The translations under genes were made by a program, and so were the position numbers. Below, in pieces: positions 43,238 through 54,400 of a DNA stretch of 64,000 nt; positions within the stretch are counted from its first letter, which is position 1; the number at the start of each line of letters is the position of its first letter. The notes beneath the pieces were generated by a model. That model searched no databases. It had not been told where the DNA came from and saw only the letters and a program-made list of their open reading frames with translations. The DNA is from CALBPI01 sp942491885. GTDB lineage: Bacteria > Pseudomonadota > Gammaproteobacteria > Steroidobacterales > Woeseiaceae. The DNA lies in the NCBI GenBank assembly GCA_942491885.1, contig CALOCQ010000008.1, positions 186,001-250,000 on the forward strand. The letters run 5' to 3'.

Positions 43238-43252
43238 CAGCCGGCGCTTTCG

Positions 43253-45616
43253 CTAAACTTTTTGTCCGGCCAGGAACAGCCACGTTTCGATGACGCTATC
43301 CGGGTTCAGCGACATACTCTCGATACCCTGATCAAGCAGCCAGCGCGCGAGATCGGGGTGATCTGATGGCCCCTGACCACAGATACCGACATATTTGTTG
43401 GCCTTCTTGCAGGCACTGATGGTCATCGCCAATAGTGCCTTGACGGCCTCGTCGCGCTCGTCGAACAAGTCAGCAATCAGCCCGGAGTCGCGATCCAGAC
43501 CCAGTGTCAGCTGCGTCATGTCGTTAGAGCCAATCGACATTCCGTCGAAGTACTCGAGGTACTGATCGGCGAGGAGCGCGTTGGTCGGCAACTCGGACAT
43601 CATGATCAGGCGCAGGCCGTTTTCGCCGCGTGCGAGGCCGTTGTCGGCCAGCAGGCCGGTTACCTGTTCCGCCTGCTTGACCGTTCGTACGAACGGTACC
43701 ATCAGTTCCACGTTGGTCAGTCCCATGTCGTTGCGCACGCGCTTGATCGCGCGGCATTCCAGTTCAAAACAAGGACGGAAGGTCTTGTCGACATAGCGCG
43801 CCGCGCCGCGAAACCCGAGCATCGGGTTCTCTTCCTTTGGCTCGTAGATCTCACCGCCTATCAGGTTCGCATACTCGTTGGACTTGAAGTCGGACAGGCG
43901 CACGATGACCTTGTGCGGCGCGAACGCAGCGGCGATCGAGCTGACGCCTTCGGCAAGTTTACTGACGAAGAACTCGATCGGATCCGGATAACCGGCCATT
44001 TGCTCATCGATCATCTCGCGCGTATCGCTGTCGATGTTGTCATAGTCGAGCAAGGCCTGCGGATGCACGCCGATCATGCGGTTGATAATGAATTCGAGTC
44101 GCGCCAGGCCGACCCCGTGGTTGGGGATAGACGCGAAGTCGAACGCGCGGTCCGGATTGCCGACATTCATCATAATCTTGACGGGAATATCCGGCAGCGA
44201 ATCCAGTTCGATCTGCTGTTTTTCAAATTCAAGCAGACCTTCGTAGATGTTACCTTCGTCGCCTTCGGCGCAGGAAACTGTGACCTCGACACCATCGGCG
44301 ATTTTCTCGGTGGCATCGCCGCAACCTACGACGGCGGGAATGCCGAGCTCACGCGCGATGATCGCGGCGTGGCAGGTGCGCCCGCCACGGTTGGTCACGA
44401 TTGCTGCAGCCCGCTTCATGATCGGCTCCCAGTCCGGGTCGGTCATGTCGGCAACCAGCACGTCGCCGCTTTGCACCCTGGCCATTTCTTTGACATCACG
44501 GATGATGCGCGCTTTGCCGGAGCCGATTTTCTGGCCGATACTGCGACCGCGGGTAATGATGTTGGAGCGACTCTTCAGCGAGAAGCGTTGCAGCGTGCGT
44601 CCGCTGCGGCTTTGCACGGTCTCGGGCCGCGCCTGCAGGATGTAGAGCTTGCCGTCGTCGCCATCTTTGCCCCACTCGATGTCCATCGGGCGCTCGTAAT
44701 GATCCTCGATGGTCAGCGCATATTTTGTCAGCTGTACGATGTCGTCGTCAGTCAGCGAGAAGCGATGGCTGTCTTGCGGGTCGACATCAACAGTCTGTAC
44801 GCTCTTGCCGGCAATGGCATCTTCGGTGAACACCATCTTGATAGCCTTGCTACCGAGATTACGTCGCAGGATAGGATAGCGCCCCTCGCGGATCGCCGGC
44901 TTGTAGACGTAGAACTCATCGGGATTAACGGCACCCTGAACGATCGTTTCGCCGAGACCCCACGATGATGTGATAAAGACCAGATCGCGGAAGCCTGATT
45001 CCGTGTCGAGCGTAAACATGACGCCGCTCGCACCGCGGTCGCTGCGCACCATGTGCTGAATACCGGCGGACAGGGCGACCTGTTCGTGCGAATAGCCCTG
45101 GTGGACGCGATAGGCGATAGCGCGGTCGTTGAATAACGACGCGAATACTTCCTGCATAGCGGCAATGACATTAGCGAGCCCGCGGATATTCAGGAATGTT
45201 TCCTGCTGACCGGCAAATGATGCATCCGGCAGATCTTCGGCGGTCGCCGACGAGCGTACGGCGACGGCAATGTCTTTGCCGCCTGACATTTGCTCCCAGG
45301 CTATTGCCATGTCCTCATGCAATTTGACCGGCAGCTCTGCGCCGCGAATCCAGCCGCGGATCTCGGCGCCGGCTGCGGTCAGTGCGCCAATATCGTCCAC
45401 ATCAAGGTCTTTGAGTTTGGCTGCGATTTTCGTATCGAGCCCGGTATCGGCGAGAAATGCGCGATAGGCCTCCGCCGTCGTCGCGAACCCGCCGGGAACG
45501 CTGACACCGAGCTTGGCGAGGTTACTGATCATCTCGCCGAGAGAGGCATTCTTGCCGCCGACGCGCTCGACGTCGTTCATGCCGAGTTCTTCAAAAGGAA
45601 TGACGTATGGGTCCAC
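43253..45616 (-). CDS. ppsA: phosphoenolpyruvate synthase
   Basis: PpsA makes phosphoenolpyruvate from pyruvate, ATP and water for gluconeogenesis. The N-terminal nucleotide-binding domain has GGKNASLGEMI and VRSSATAEDLPDASFAGQQETFLN. The phosphohistidine domain has GGRTCHAAIIARELGIPAVVG, and the barrel domain ends with the catalytic-Cys motif GICGQGPSDHPD. The start is a GTG at 45616. The length of 787 residues is standard (E. coli 792). Its regulator ppsR is divergent, separated by 186 bp. Confidence 0.97.
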   Translation of the reverse strand: MDPYVIPFEELGMNDVERVGGKNASLGEMISNLAKLGVSVPGGFATTAEAYRAFLADTGLDTKIAAKLKDLDVDDIGALTAAGAEIRGWIRGAELPVKLHEDMAIAWEQMSGGKDIAVAVRSSATAEDLPDASFAGQQETFLNIRGLANVIAAMQEVFASLFNDRAIAYRVHQGYSHEQVALSAGIQHMVRSDRGASGVMFTLDTESGFRDLVFITSSWGLGETIVQGAVNPDEFYVYKPAIREGRYPILRRNLGSKAIKMVFTEDAIAGKSVQTVDVDPQDSHRFSLTDDDIVQLTKYALTIEDHYERPMDIEWGKDGDDGKLYILQARPETVQSRSGRTLQRFSLKSRSNIITRGRSIGQKIGSGKARIIRDVKEMARVQSGDVLVADMTDPDWEPIMKRAAAIVTNRGGRTCHAAIIARELGIPAVVGCGDATEKIADGVEVTVSCAEGDEGNIYEGLLEFEKQQIELDSLPDIPVKIMMNVGNPDRAFDFASIPNHGVGLARLEFIINRMIGVHPQALLDYDNIDSDTREMIDEQMAGYPDPIEFFVSKLAEGVSSIAAAFAPHKVIVRLSDFKSNEYANLIGGEIYEPKEENPMLGFRGAARYVDKTFRPCFELECRAIKRVRNDMGLTNVELMVPFVRTVKQAEQVTGLLADNGLARGENGLRLIMMSELPTNALLADQYLEYFDGMSIGSNDMTQLTLGLDRDSGLIADLFDERDEAVKALLAMTISACKKANKYVGICGQGPSDHPDLARWLLDQGIESMSLNPDSVIETWLFLAGQKV

Positions 45617-45802
45617 AGGCTGCTCTCTTGGTGTGATTTTAGGCCGGGGTCAATGATAGCGGCGCGCAGCGCCACAGCGCAGATTATTATAGCGTCTGGG
45701 TCGCGAAAACGCTTGCGCAGTCTCATTTGCAACGCCGAGAGGTGTTCCTGTGCAGGTCAACTGGGTTATCGTTGAACTAACAATTGCAGGGTTGCACAGC
45801 GA

Positions 45803-46627
45803 ATGGCTCAAAGAACCGTATTTTTTATCTCAGATCAGACCGGTGTCACCGCCGAGACACTCGGCCATAGCCTCCTGACGCAGTTTGCCGGATTGGATTT
45901 CCGGCAGGTAACCGTGCCGTTCGTCGATTCCGCGGAGCGCGCTGCCGAGCTCAAGTTGAAGATCAATAAGGCCGCAGCGACCGATCATTGCCGCCCGATT
46001 GTTTTCAGTTCACTGGTGCATGATGACCTGCGCGAGATTCTGAAGGACTCTGACGGGCTATACCTCGATATTTTCGACGCGTTTGTCGGCGCACTTGAGC
46101 AGGAGCTCGCGACCACGGCGTCGCACGAGGCGGGCAGGGCGCACGGCATGTCGGATACCGACACTTACATGAAACGCATTGAGGCTACCAATTACGCGCT
46201 GGCAAATGATGACGGCGGCATGACCCGTAATTACGAGCAGGCCGACGTGATCCTGCTTGGCGTTTCGCGCTCAGGCAAGACGCCGACCTGTCTGTATCTG
46301 GCGCTGCAATATGGGGTCTACGCCGCGAACTTCCCGCTCACCGATGACGAGTTCGAAAGCGGCGAGCTTCCCGAGAAACTGGTCGCCAATCGGCACAAGC
46401 TATTCGGGCTGACGATCAACCCCCGTCGACTGCGCCATATTCGCAAAGAACGGCGGTCGGCCGGACGCTATTCGAGCGCGCAACAAGTCAATTTCGAGCT
46501 AAGAGCGGCATCTGCCCTGTTCCAGCGTTACAAAGTGCCGTTTGTCGACACCACGGAATTTTCGATTGAAGAAATTGCCAGTCGGATACTCGAGGCCACG
46601 GGCGTCGAGCGTCGTGTGAGGGCCTGA
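45803..46627 (+). CDS. ppsR: phosphoenolpyruvate synthase regulatory protein
   Basis: This bifunctional enzyme phosphorylates PpsA with ADP and removes the phosphate by phosphorolysis, switching PEP synthesis off and on. The P-loop-like motif GVSRSGKTPTCLYLALQYG lies near residues 152-170, and the N-terminal VFFISDQTGVTAETLGHSLL is a family signature. The length is 274 residues (E. coli 277). The divergent neighbour ppsA supports the assignment. Confidence 0.96.
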   Translation: MAQRTVFFISDQTGVTAETLGHSLLTQFAGLDFRQVTVPFVDSAERAAELKLKINKAAATDHCRPIVFSSLVHDDLREILKDSDGLYLDIFDAFVGALEQELATTASHEAGRAHGMSDTDTYMKRIEATNYALANDDGGMTRNYEQADVILLGVSRSGKTPTCLYLALQYGVYAANFPLTDDEFESGELPEKLVANRHKLFGLTINPRRLRHIRKERRSAGRYSSAQQVNFELRAASALFQRYKVPFVDTTEFSIEEIASRILEATGVERRVRA

Positions 46628-46702
46628 CGCATCGTGATGCACATTAGCGAAATGCGTATTGCCCCGACGTCTGTCATTTGTTGCCTGTGATAGTCTTGCG
46701 GC

Positions 46703-47224
46703 ATGCAAACCGATAGCCTCATTGTCCCGCAGACACTGATCAAGCCACGCAGTTTTTCGGGCTTGATGAGCCTGTATGAGAGTAATTATCTTCGCTTGCA
46801 CCAGTTGATTCCGACGCTGGACTCAGCGCGCGGCGTCGATTGCTCTTTGACCGGTGGCGATCTGCCGCTGCATGCCGATATTATCGAGCGCACGCGCTAC
46901 ACCTGTACGTTGCAGCTGACGTACCTCTTCGCGGAGGATCCCGGGAAGTCTGATCCTGTCGCGAGCCATGTCGGTGCGACGCGTGAGGCGGGTCTGTGGC
47001 TGGCCGACCCGGATCTGCGACTGCGGGTCTATTTCGATGGGCGGCTTGCCGAAGTCATGAGTCTGACGTCAAGCCACCGGCACGCGATTCTGCGCCATAT
47101 AGCCGCGTGCCATCGGGAGGAGCTCGATCTGCGCTGGCAACGCAATATGATGCTGAACAAATGGCTTGAGTACTGCATTGAGGCCGGCCACTGCCTGCAC
47201 CCTGTAGACGACGACGCCACCTGA
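46703..47224 (+). CDS. DUF1249 protein (YqiB-like)
   Basis: The protein matches the DUF1249 family of E. coli YqiB: FSGLMSLYESNYLRLHQLIP near the start, then YTCTLQLTYLFA, LRLRVYFDGRLAEVMSL and a C-terminal RWQRNMMLNKWLEYCIEAGH. The length of 173 residues is longer than YqiB (140) because of a longer N-terminus and tail. No signal peptide or catalytic motif is seen. The family's function is unknown; in enterobacteria it lies near nudF and cpdA, which are not here. Confidence 0.85.
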   Translation: MQTDSLIVPQTLIKPRSFSGLMSLYESNYLRLHQLIPTLDSARGVDCSLTGGDLPLHADIIERTRYTCTLQLTYLFAEDPGKSDPVASHVGATREAGLWLADPDLRLRVYFDGRLAEVMSLTSSHRHAILRHIAACHREELDLRWQRNMMLNKWLEYCIEAGHCLHPVDDDAT

Positions 47225-47243
47225 AAATCGCATTCTGTGCGGT

Positions 47244-47260
47244 GGATCAACGATTGATCC
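47244..47260. promoter_or_regulatory. 17-bp dyad upstream of the coiled-coil gene
   Basis: GGATCAA-CGA-TTGATCC is a perfect 7-bp inverted repeat with a three-base centre, 73 bp before the next start codon. It looks like an operator for a dimeric regulator; which regulator is unknown. Confidence 0.35.
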
Positions 47261-47332
47261 TGCCGTTATGTGTAATTCTCTCGCTTTCCTCGACCTATCG
47301 GCGCCCGGATACCGTGCGCGGAGCGAGTTGGT

Positions 47333-48388
47333 ATGGCTTTCAGCGCTATTTTCGGAGATTCGGATCGCCGCCGTGATGCGGTCGACCAGGAGCGGCTTAT
47401 TGAGCTGTTCTCGAATCGTGTCGAGCTGAAGAAAGAGTTTGCGCGTCTGCGTGCCGAACGCACGGAGATGCAAGATTCCCTGCAACGTGCCGAGACAGAC
47501 AAGCAGGCGCTGTCGCGGCGTCTGGAATACCTCGAGGGGCTGCTGACGGATGGCAATACCGCCGTCAGTACAATGCTGTTCTACCATCTGCGCGGACTCT
47601 GGCGTCGCTGCGCCAAACGTCTGGAGAGCCTGTCGGCGGAGATGAGCCGGCGCATCTCGGGGCGGCGTCAGGTGATGATGATCGAAACCTGGCAACGAGA
47701 ACGGGAGGCCAAGCTTGCCGAGGTTGAGCAGCAGTTGGTCACGGAAAAAGCCAAAATCGAATCGTTGAAGCAGCACATTCGGGAAGCGAATGAGGCATTG
47801 CAGGATTGCGACAAGTTGTGGCACTTTTTTCGTCGCCGTCAGCTTACAGAACAACGCGAACAGCAGTCGGCCGAGCTAAAGCAACAGCTCATTAACCACA
47901 ACGGCTCCATAGAGCTGCGTCGACAGCTGAAAAATTCTCGTGCGCCGATTAACGAGGCACTGGAGGTTGTGGATAAACGCACGATCAACCTGCATGTGCT
48001 TGCACTGGCGCAATTCCTATACGCCCACTTCGAAGAGTATGGGCTTGTTGCCCGTTCGGCGGCTGCAATCAGCAAGGACCTCGGTTCCGTTGAGTATGGC
48101 GACGATGAAGCCTGCCGCGAGATTATGGCGCAGTCCGACAATGCGTTTCGCGCATTGCTGGAACTCGAACGCGCGCCGGAGTTCAAGGCGCATCTGTTGC
48201 GCCAGGCCGAGCATCTGCAGAAGTTTGCAAGCTATGGCAGTGAGAAGTCCGCCGTACCCGAACCGTTCGACATGATCGACAATTTGATTGCGGATCCGCC
48301 GTCGCTGATGGTGTCGGAATACTTCGCGCCGCCCGGCAGTGTGACCGGTGGCGATATCTGGTCAGTGTCGCGCGCGTTTATGCTCTGA
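47333..48388 (+). CDS. uncharacterised coiled-coil protein
   Basis: I do not recognise this 351-residue protein. No signal peptide or membrane helix is seen. Residues 18-200 are mostly charged coiled coil with heptad-like Leu spacing, broken near 72-95 by VSTMLFYHLRGLWRRCAKRLE. Residues 205-350 look like a compact helical domain (INLHVLALAQFLYAHFEEYGLVARS, NAFRALLELERAPEFKAHLLRQ) ending in a short tail rich in Pro and Ser. Base composition matches its neighbours. It ends inside the last bases of the opposite RND permease gene (11-bp overlap). A structural or cytoskeletal role is only a guess. Confidence 0.8.
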   Translation: MAFSAIFGDSDRRRDAVDQERLIELFSNRVELKKEFARLRAERTEMQDSLQRAETDKQALSRRLEYLEGLLTDGNTAVSTMLFYHLRGLWRRCAKRLESLSAEMSRRISGRRQVMMIETWQREREAKLAEVEQQLVTEKAKIESLKQHIREANEALQDCDKLWHFFRRRQLTEQREQQSAELKQQLINHNGSIELRRQLKNSRAPINEALEVVDKRTINLHVLALAQFLYAHFEEYGLVARSAAAISKDLGSVEYGDDEACREIMAQSDNAFRALLELERAPEFKAHLLRQAEHLQKFASYGSEKSAVPEPFDMIDNLIADPPSLMVSEYFAPPGSVTGGDIWSVSRAFML

Positions 48389-51300
48389 CCTGCACGGCTA
48401 CGCCCGATGCGCGCCAGATATTACCGCTCCAGTTTTTAAACTTGTCGAGACCGATGTACACCATTGGAACGACGAATAGTGAAACCACTGTGGAGAAGGC
48501 GAGGCCACCGATAATGGCGCGCGCCATCGGATAGTAGGCCGGCCCGCCGGAGCCGACTTGGGTGTCACCGAAAGCGAGCGGTGTAAGGCCGAGGACGGTG
48601 GTCGCCGCGGTCATCAAAATAGGCCGCAACCGGTCTCGTGCTCCGAACACCACCGCCTGCTCTCGCGGCATGCCTTCGCGGCGCAGATTGTTGATGTGAT
48701 CGACCAGCACGATGCCGTTGTTGACGACGACGCCGATGAGAATCATTAACCCCGTCATCGCCATGAATGTCATGGGCGTACCCGTCAGCGACAGGAACCA
48801 GACGACGCCGACGAACGAATAAACCAGCGATACCATGATCGACAACGGGTAGAGCAGGGACTCGAACAGCGCCGCCATGACGATAAGGATCAGCACGACG
48901 CCGAGCCCTATATTTTCGGCCAGAATATTTCGAGTTTCTTCGGAGCGATCAAAGCCACGTCCGAAGCCCCATTCATAGCCGGTCGGTAGCTGCAATTCAT
49001 TCATTACCGCTTCGACGCGCGGGCGCACCTCGTCCATCGTTGTTCCGGGGGAAATCGCGGCGTTGATCTGAACCGACGTCTTGCGGTTGGTGCGCCGGAT
49101 GTTGCGCGAACCCCGTACTTCCTGCAGCGTCGCAATGCGCGACAGCGCCACGGTATCCTGAACGGTGCTGCCCGACAGGTCGGGTATCGGTAACATGCCA
49201 AGCTGATCTATCGTCTGGCGATCGTCGTCGCGAAAAGCGAGCCGCATCTCGATTTCGCCGTCCTCACCGCGAAACTCGCGCAGCCGTTCGCCGCGCAACG
49301 CAACGGCGACGGATTGCCCGATCGACTCGGCCGTTTGCCCATAGCGCGCGGCGCGTTGCTGGTCGATCTGGATCTGAATCTCGCGTAAGCCTGCGGTCAG
49401 ATCCGTATTGAAGTCCTCAAGTCCCTCAACGTTCTGCAGCAGGTCCCAGGCGTCATTGGTTAAGCCGATCAAGCGCTCGGTCGATTCACCACTCAGCGTA
49501 ACGCTGAAGCCTTCGCCAAAGGCTTGCTGGTTGCGTTCGAAGCTGGGGTCGCCAACCGCGATATCCGGCAACTCTTCGAGAATGAGGCGCATGACTTCAC
49601 GCGAACCGAGTGTTGCATCCTTGCCCTCGGTTAACAGGATCGTGGATTCTGCGCGCAGCCGATCCCAGTACGAGTACACCGAGCGGATGTTGAGCCGTTC
49701 CTTGTTCGCAAACAGATAGCCTTCGACCCGGTCAACCGCCTGTTCGAGGCGCTCGAGGGAATAGACATCATTGGTGTTGTAGCGCAGGAACAGTCGACGC
49801 GTGGGCTCTTCCGGGAAAATATCGAATTCGAGCATGCCCAATTTGATCGGTATCGCCGGCGACGCAAGGATGGCGAGAGCGACCACGGCCGGGATCGAAC
49901 GGCGCCAGCCGCGCGCATTGACTATTGAACCCAGAGCGCGCGTATAGCGCTCCGTCAGCCACGTAATCGAGTTGCCCTTGGTGGTTACCTTCATCGGCTT
50001 CAGGCGGCTTGCCAGTAGCGGTATCAGCGTCTGCGCGACCAGCAAGGAACAGACGATCGCAATCGAAATGGTGATGCCGACATGACGCAGGAACACCATG
50101 ATGTCGACCTGCTCGCCGAACACCAGCGGCAGGAATACGCAAACTGACGTCGCCGTGCTCGCGATGACTGCGATGCCGACTTCACGGACGCCGGCCATCG
50201 TCGCGCCGTGTGGGTCGTCAGGGGTGATCTGGCGGTAGCGGAAAATACTCTCGGTGACGACGACGGAGTTGTCCACCAGCATCCCGATCGCCAGCATCAG
50301 TCCCATCAGGGTCAGGATATTGATCGACAGGCCGATGAAATACATTGCGCCGAGCGTAATGACCAGTGACAAGGGTACGGAGAGCGTGACAATTAGCGTC
50401 GACGCCATATGCCGGAGGAAAAAATACAACACGATTATGGCCAGGAAGGCGCCGATGATTCCGGACTTGATCAGATCGCGAAGCGAGCTGCGCACCGATT
50501 CTGCCTGGTTCTCGAGATCGAAAATCCGGATGCCACTCATCGCCGGGAGTTCACCGATGCGTGCGACCTCTTGTTTGACGCGGTCAGAAACGTCCACCAT
50601 GTTGTAGCCGGTCGCGCGGCTGACTGAAATGCCGATCGCATAGTTGCCGTCAAGATGACGCCCGTAGTCCCGGTCGCGGGGTGCCTGAGTGACTTCACCG
50701 ATGTCGCCGAGTCGCAGGCTGCGACCATCCACGATTAATGCCTCTATGTCGGCTAAGCTTTTGAACTCACCATTCGGACGCAGCGACCAACGCTCATTGC
50801 CGGCGGTTATTTGCCCGCCACTGACAGAAAAGTTGCTGCGCCGGAGCAGCTCAGCGAGTTCACCCAGATTTATGCCATGTGCAGCGATGCGTCCGGAGTC
50901 CAGGCGGATGCGCACCTCCGGCGGTTCGACACCCTGAATCTCCACTTGCGAGACGCCTTCCAGTCGCTCGAGGCGGCGTTTGACCAGACGGTCAAGCAAT
51001 TCGTATTGATCCGAAAGGTCCTGATCACTCGACACACGCAATTGCATGATCGGTCTGTCGTTCAGCGAGCCGCTGAACACCTGAATGCGTTCCAGGTCAG
51101 TAGGCAACTGGTCGCGGATGGAATCCAGTTTGACGCGTGCCTCGACCGCCGCGGTCCGTGCATTGGAATTAAATCCGTACTGCATCCAGATCTGCGCGTT
51201 GTTCTCGGTCGACGTCGAGTACATGTCCTGCAGTCCCGGCAGTGTTGCCAGCGCCTCTTCGGCGGGACGCGTGATCTGTTTCTCGGTTTCCTTTGGCGTC

Positions 51301-51461
51301 GATCCCTGATAGGGGATGTTAACGAAGAAGCCCGGCATCTCGATATCCGGGAATTCCTCCAGCGGCAACAGCCGCGACGATATAAGACCGATCGCCGCAA
51401 GGGCCGCAAAAATCATGGTAATTGTGACAGGGCGGCGTAGCGAGAATTCGGTGTGTTTCAT
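48378..51461 (-). CDS. RND efflux permease (second of two)
   Basis: This is a resistance-nodulation-division transporter of the hydrophobe/amphiphile efflux type, 1027 residues long. The first helix follows MKHTEFSLRRPVTITMIF. A periplasmic loop lies between helices 1 and 2. The helix 4 motif LAIGMLVDNSVVVTESIF has one proton-relay Asp, followed by Asn instead of the second Asp of AcrB. The second half repeats the plan with LIGVVVNNGIVLVDHINNL. It starts in the stop of the preceding permease (ATGA). The substrate is unknown; tandem, differing permeases suggest a mixed trimer like MdtB-MdtC. Confidence 0.93.
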   Translation of the reverse strand: MKHTEFSLRRPVTITMIFAALAAIGLISSRLLPLEEFPDIEMPGFFVNIPYQGSTPKETEKQITRPAEEALATLPGLQDMYSTSTENNAQIWMQYGFNSNARTAAVEARVKLDSIRDQLPTDLERIQVFSGSLNDRPIMQLRVSSDQDLSDQYELLDRLVKRRLERLEGVSQVEIQGVEPPEVRIRLDSGRIAAHGINLGELAELLRRSNFSVSGGQITAGNERWSLRPNGEFKSLADIEALIVDGRSLRLGDIGEVTQAPRDRDYGRHLDGNYAIGISVSRATGYNMVDVSDRVKQEVARIGELPAMSGIRIFDLENQAESVRSSLRDLIKSGIIGAFLAIIVLYFFLRHMASTLIVTLSVPLSLVITLGAMYFIGLSINILTLMGLMLAIGMLVDNSVVVTESIFRYRQITPDDPHGATMAGVREVGIAVIASTATSVCVFLPLVFGEQVDIMVFLRHVGITISIAIVCSLLVAQTLIPLLASRLKPMKVTTKGNSITWLTERYTRALGSIVNARGWRRSIPAVVALAILASPAIPIKLGMLEFDIFPEEPTRRLFLRYNTNDVYSLERLEQAVDRVEGYLFANKERLNIRSVYSYWDRLRAESTILLTEGKDATLGSREVMRLILEELPDIAVGDPSFERNQQAFGEGFSVTLSGESTERLIGLTNDAWDLLQNVEGLEDFNTDLTAGLREIQIQIDQQRAARYGQTAESIGQSVAVALRGERLREFRGEDGEIEMRLAFRDDDRQTIDQLGMLPIPDLSGSTVQDTVALSRIATLQEVRGSRNIRRTNRKTSVQINAAISPGTTMDEVRPRVEAVMNELQLPTGYEWGFGRGFDRSEETRNILAENIGLGVVLILIVMAALFESLLYPLSIMVSLVYSFVGVVWFLSLTGTPMTFMAMTGLMILIGVVVNNGIVLVDHINNLRREGMPREQAVVFGARDRLRPILMTAATTVLGLTPLAFGDTQVGSGGPAYYPMARAIIGGLAFSTVVSLFVVPMVYIGLDKFKNWSGNIWRASGVAVQVRA

Positions 51462-54400
51462 GTTGCGCTCACTGTGCCCGGGTTGGCTGGTTCCGCCGCC
51501 TCAACGCGCGTCATCGGCTTGCGGTCAAGCAAACTATAAACCACCGGTATGACAATCAACGTCAGAAGCGTCGACGTCAACAGACCGCCGATGACGGTAA
51601 TGGCCATCGGTGTGCGTACCTCCGCACCTTCGCCGAAACCCAGCGCCATCGGCAGCAGTCCCAACGCAGTCGTCAGCGTCGTCATCAGGATGGGTCTTAA
51701 CCTGGACTTGGCCGCTGCGCGAATCGCGTCGATCTTCTCCTCGCCGCGGCGTCGCATTTGATTGATAGTGTCGATCAGAACGATCGCGTTGTTAACGACG
51801 ATACCGGCAAGCATGATGATGCCGATAAAGGCGACCACATTGATGGTGGTACCGGTGACGAACAACGCCAGCACCGCGCCGACCAATGCCAACGGAATGG
51901 TGAACAGAATGACGAACGGATGCACCAGTGACTCGAACTGGGATGCCATGACGAGATAGACGAGGAACACGGCAAGAATGAGCGTGAACTGCATCGATGC
52001 GAGTGACTCCTGCATGTCTTCACTTTGTCCGAGTACCTCGGCCGTGACACCACTGCTCAGGCTCATTTCGCGCAGTCGATCACGCATGGCGGCTGCCGCG
52101 CTGCCCAGATCACCGTAGGCCAGCGAGGCTGACACGACGGCGACGCGATCCTGATCGTAACGGCGGATTTCAGACGGGCCGGTGGCCAGTATGATGGTCG
52201 CCACATCAGACAACTTGACGGGGCGCTGGCTACCGGGATTGACGATCAGCTCACGCACGTCATCAATGGATGCGTCACCGGTCTCGACACTGCGTACCGT
52301 GACGTCGATTTTCTTGTCGCGCCAGCTGTAGCGAGTCGCAATATTGCCGCGCACGTTGCTGACGACGCTGTCGGCGATATCGCGAACGCGCAAGCCGAGC
52401 GTCGCAGCCCGCTCCTGGTCAAATTGGATCTGTATTTCCGGGTTCCCGCCTTCGACGCTTGATCTCAGGTCGGTAAATTGCGGATCGTCGTCGAGCTCGG
52501 CGAGTAACGTCTCGGCATGCGCTTTCAGTGCGCCCAGGTCGTAACCACGAAACACAACTTCCAAAGGCGTGCTGAGCGACAGCAGTGCAGGGCGCTCAAA
52601 GTCATAACTCAGACCGGGAATGCGGTCGAGATCCGCGCGTATCGTATTCATAACGCGTTCTTCTTCATCACGCGTGCTACCGGCTTTCATTTTTACGTTG
52701 AGCACGCCGGTGTGCTCTCCGGCATCCACCGGGTTCGCATCAAGCCGGTTGCCGGTGCCGCTTACAGAAAATGTGCGCTCGATATCGTCGAGCTGCTGGC
52801 TGGACTCGAACGCGCGGCGCACGACCTCATCGGTACGCGCGAGTGGCGTACCCGGCGCAAGACGCAGGTTGATCGAGAACTCGGATTGGGAAAGTTGTGG
52901 TATCAACTCGGTCCCCAATCTGGGTATCAGGCTCATGGTTGCGACGAACAACACGAGGGAGGCTACGCAAACAATGGCTCGCTGGCCGAGTGCCCAGCTC
53001 AACAATGGCGCATAGACGCGTGCGATTGCGCGGTACAGTCCGTCAAAGAGCCAGACCAACGGTGTTGTCACAAACTTCGCAACGCGCGCGACACCACCAC
53101 CAAGCGTGCGTATCAGGCGCGCAATACTTGTGTAGATCCGCGCAAGAAAACCGAGCTGTTGTGATTGAGCCTGTTCGCTGAAGCCCTTGCGTGCGCCGGT
53201 CGTCGCCAGCATCGGGATCAGCAGCACGGCAAGCAACAGTGAGAAAATCAACGCGTAGGTGACAGTCAGAGATTGGTCACGAAACAGCTCGCCGGCCACG
53301 CCGGTCACAAACACCATCGGGAAAAATACGGCGATGGTCGTAAGCGTCGCGGCGAACACCGCGCCGAACACCTCACTGGTACCTTCCTGCGCGGCCTGAA
53401 CCAGTGGTAATCCCTGTTCTCGTTTACCGACAATATTTTCCAGCACGACAATCGCGTTGTCGACCAGCAGGCCGATTGCGAGTGCGATGCCACCGAGTGA
53501 CATGATGTTGAGGCTGAGGTTGGACAGGTGCATCAGCGCGAATGTGCCGATCACCGATACCGGTATCGTCAGACCGATGATCAACGTGGCGCGGGCGTCG
53601 CGCAGAAATCCGTAAAGTACAATGACGGCCAGCAGGCCGCCCCACATTGCCGCCGACTTTACCTGATTGACGGCCGCACGGATGAACTCGGACTGATCGG
53701 CGAGAACGGTCAGCGATGTGCCTTCCGGCAGGTCTTCGCGAGTATTGACGAGCCGGCGCTCGATATTGCCCGCGATCAGTACCGTATTAGCGTCGCCCTC
53801 CTTGTAAAGCGCCAGCTCGATGACCTCGCGACCGTTCAGCCGCGTGATCGCCTCTCGCTCCTTGAAACCGCGCGCGACGTCGGCGACGTCCTTGAGATAG
53901 ACCGGCTGGCCGCCACGATTTGCGATGATTGCATTTGCGAATGCCTCTACGGAATCGAATTCGTTGACCGTACGCACCAGATACCGGCGTAAACCCTGCT
54001 CGAGCCGACCGCCCGCGAGATTGATGTTCTCCGCACGCAGCCGTTCGGCAACTTCGCCGATTGACAGATTTAGCTGAGCCAGCTTTTGCTGATCAACCTG
54101 AACCTGAATTTCGTCTTCGAGCCCGCCGCTGACCTTGGCGGCGGCAACACCCTCTACGCTCTCCAGATCATCTTTGAGCTCGTCTTCTCCGAAACGTCGC
54201 AGTTCTTTCAGTGCTTCTGTATCCAGCGCTGCTGTATTCTCCTCGGTGAAGCCGATCGCCAGTCGCATGATCGGCTCGCTTGACGGGTCAAAGCGCAATA
54301 GCAGCGGACGGCGGGCCTCAAGCGGCAATTCCAGTACGTCGAGTTTCTCGCGCACATCCACGCTCGCGAGGTTCATGTCGGTGCCCCAATTGAAAACGAT

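Noticed and set aside
43913..44968. 351-codon open frame on the plus strand inside ppsA
   Set aside because: It is antisense to conserved ppsA coding sequence; such shadows are common in G+C-rich genes and the product has no recognisable domain.
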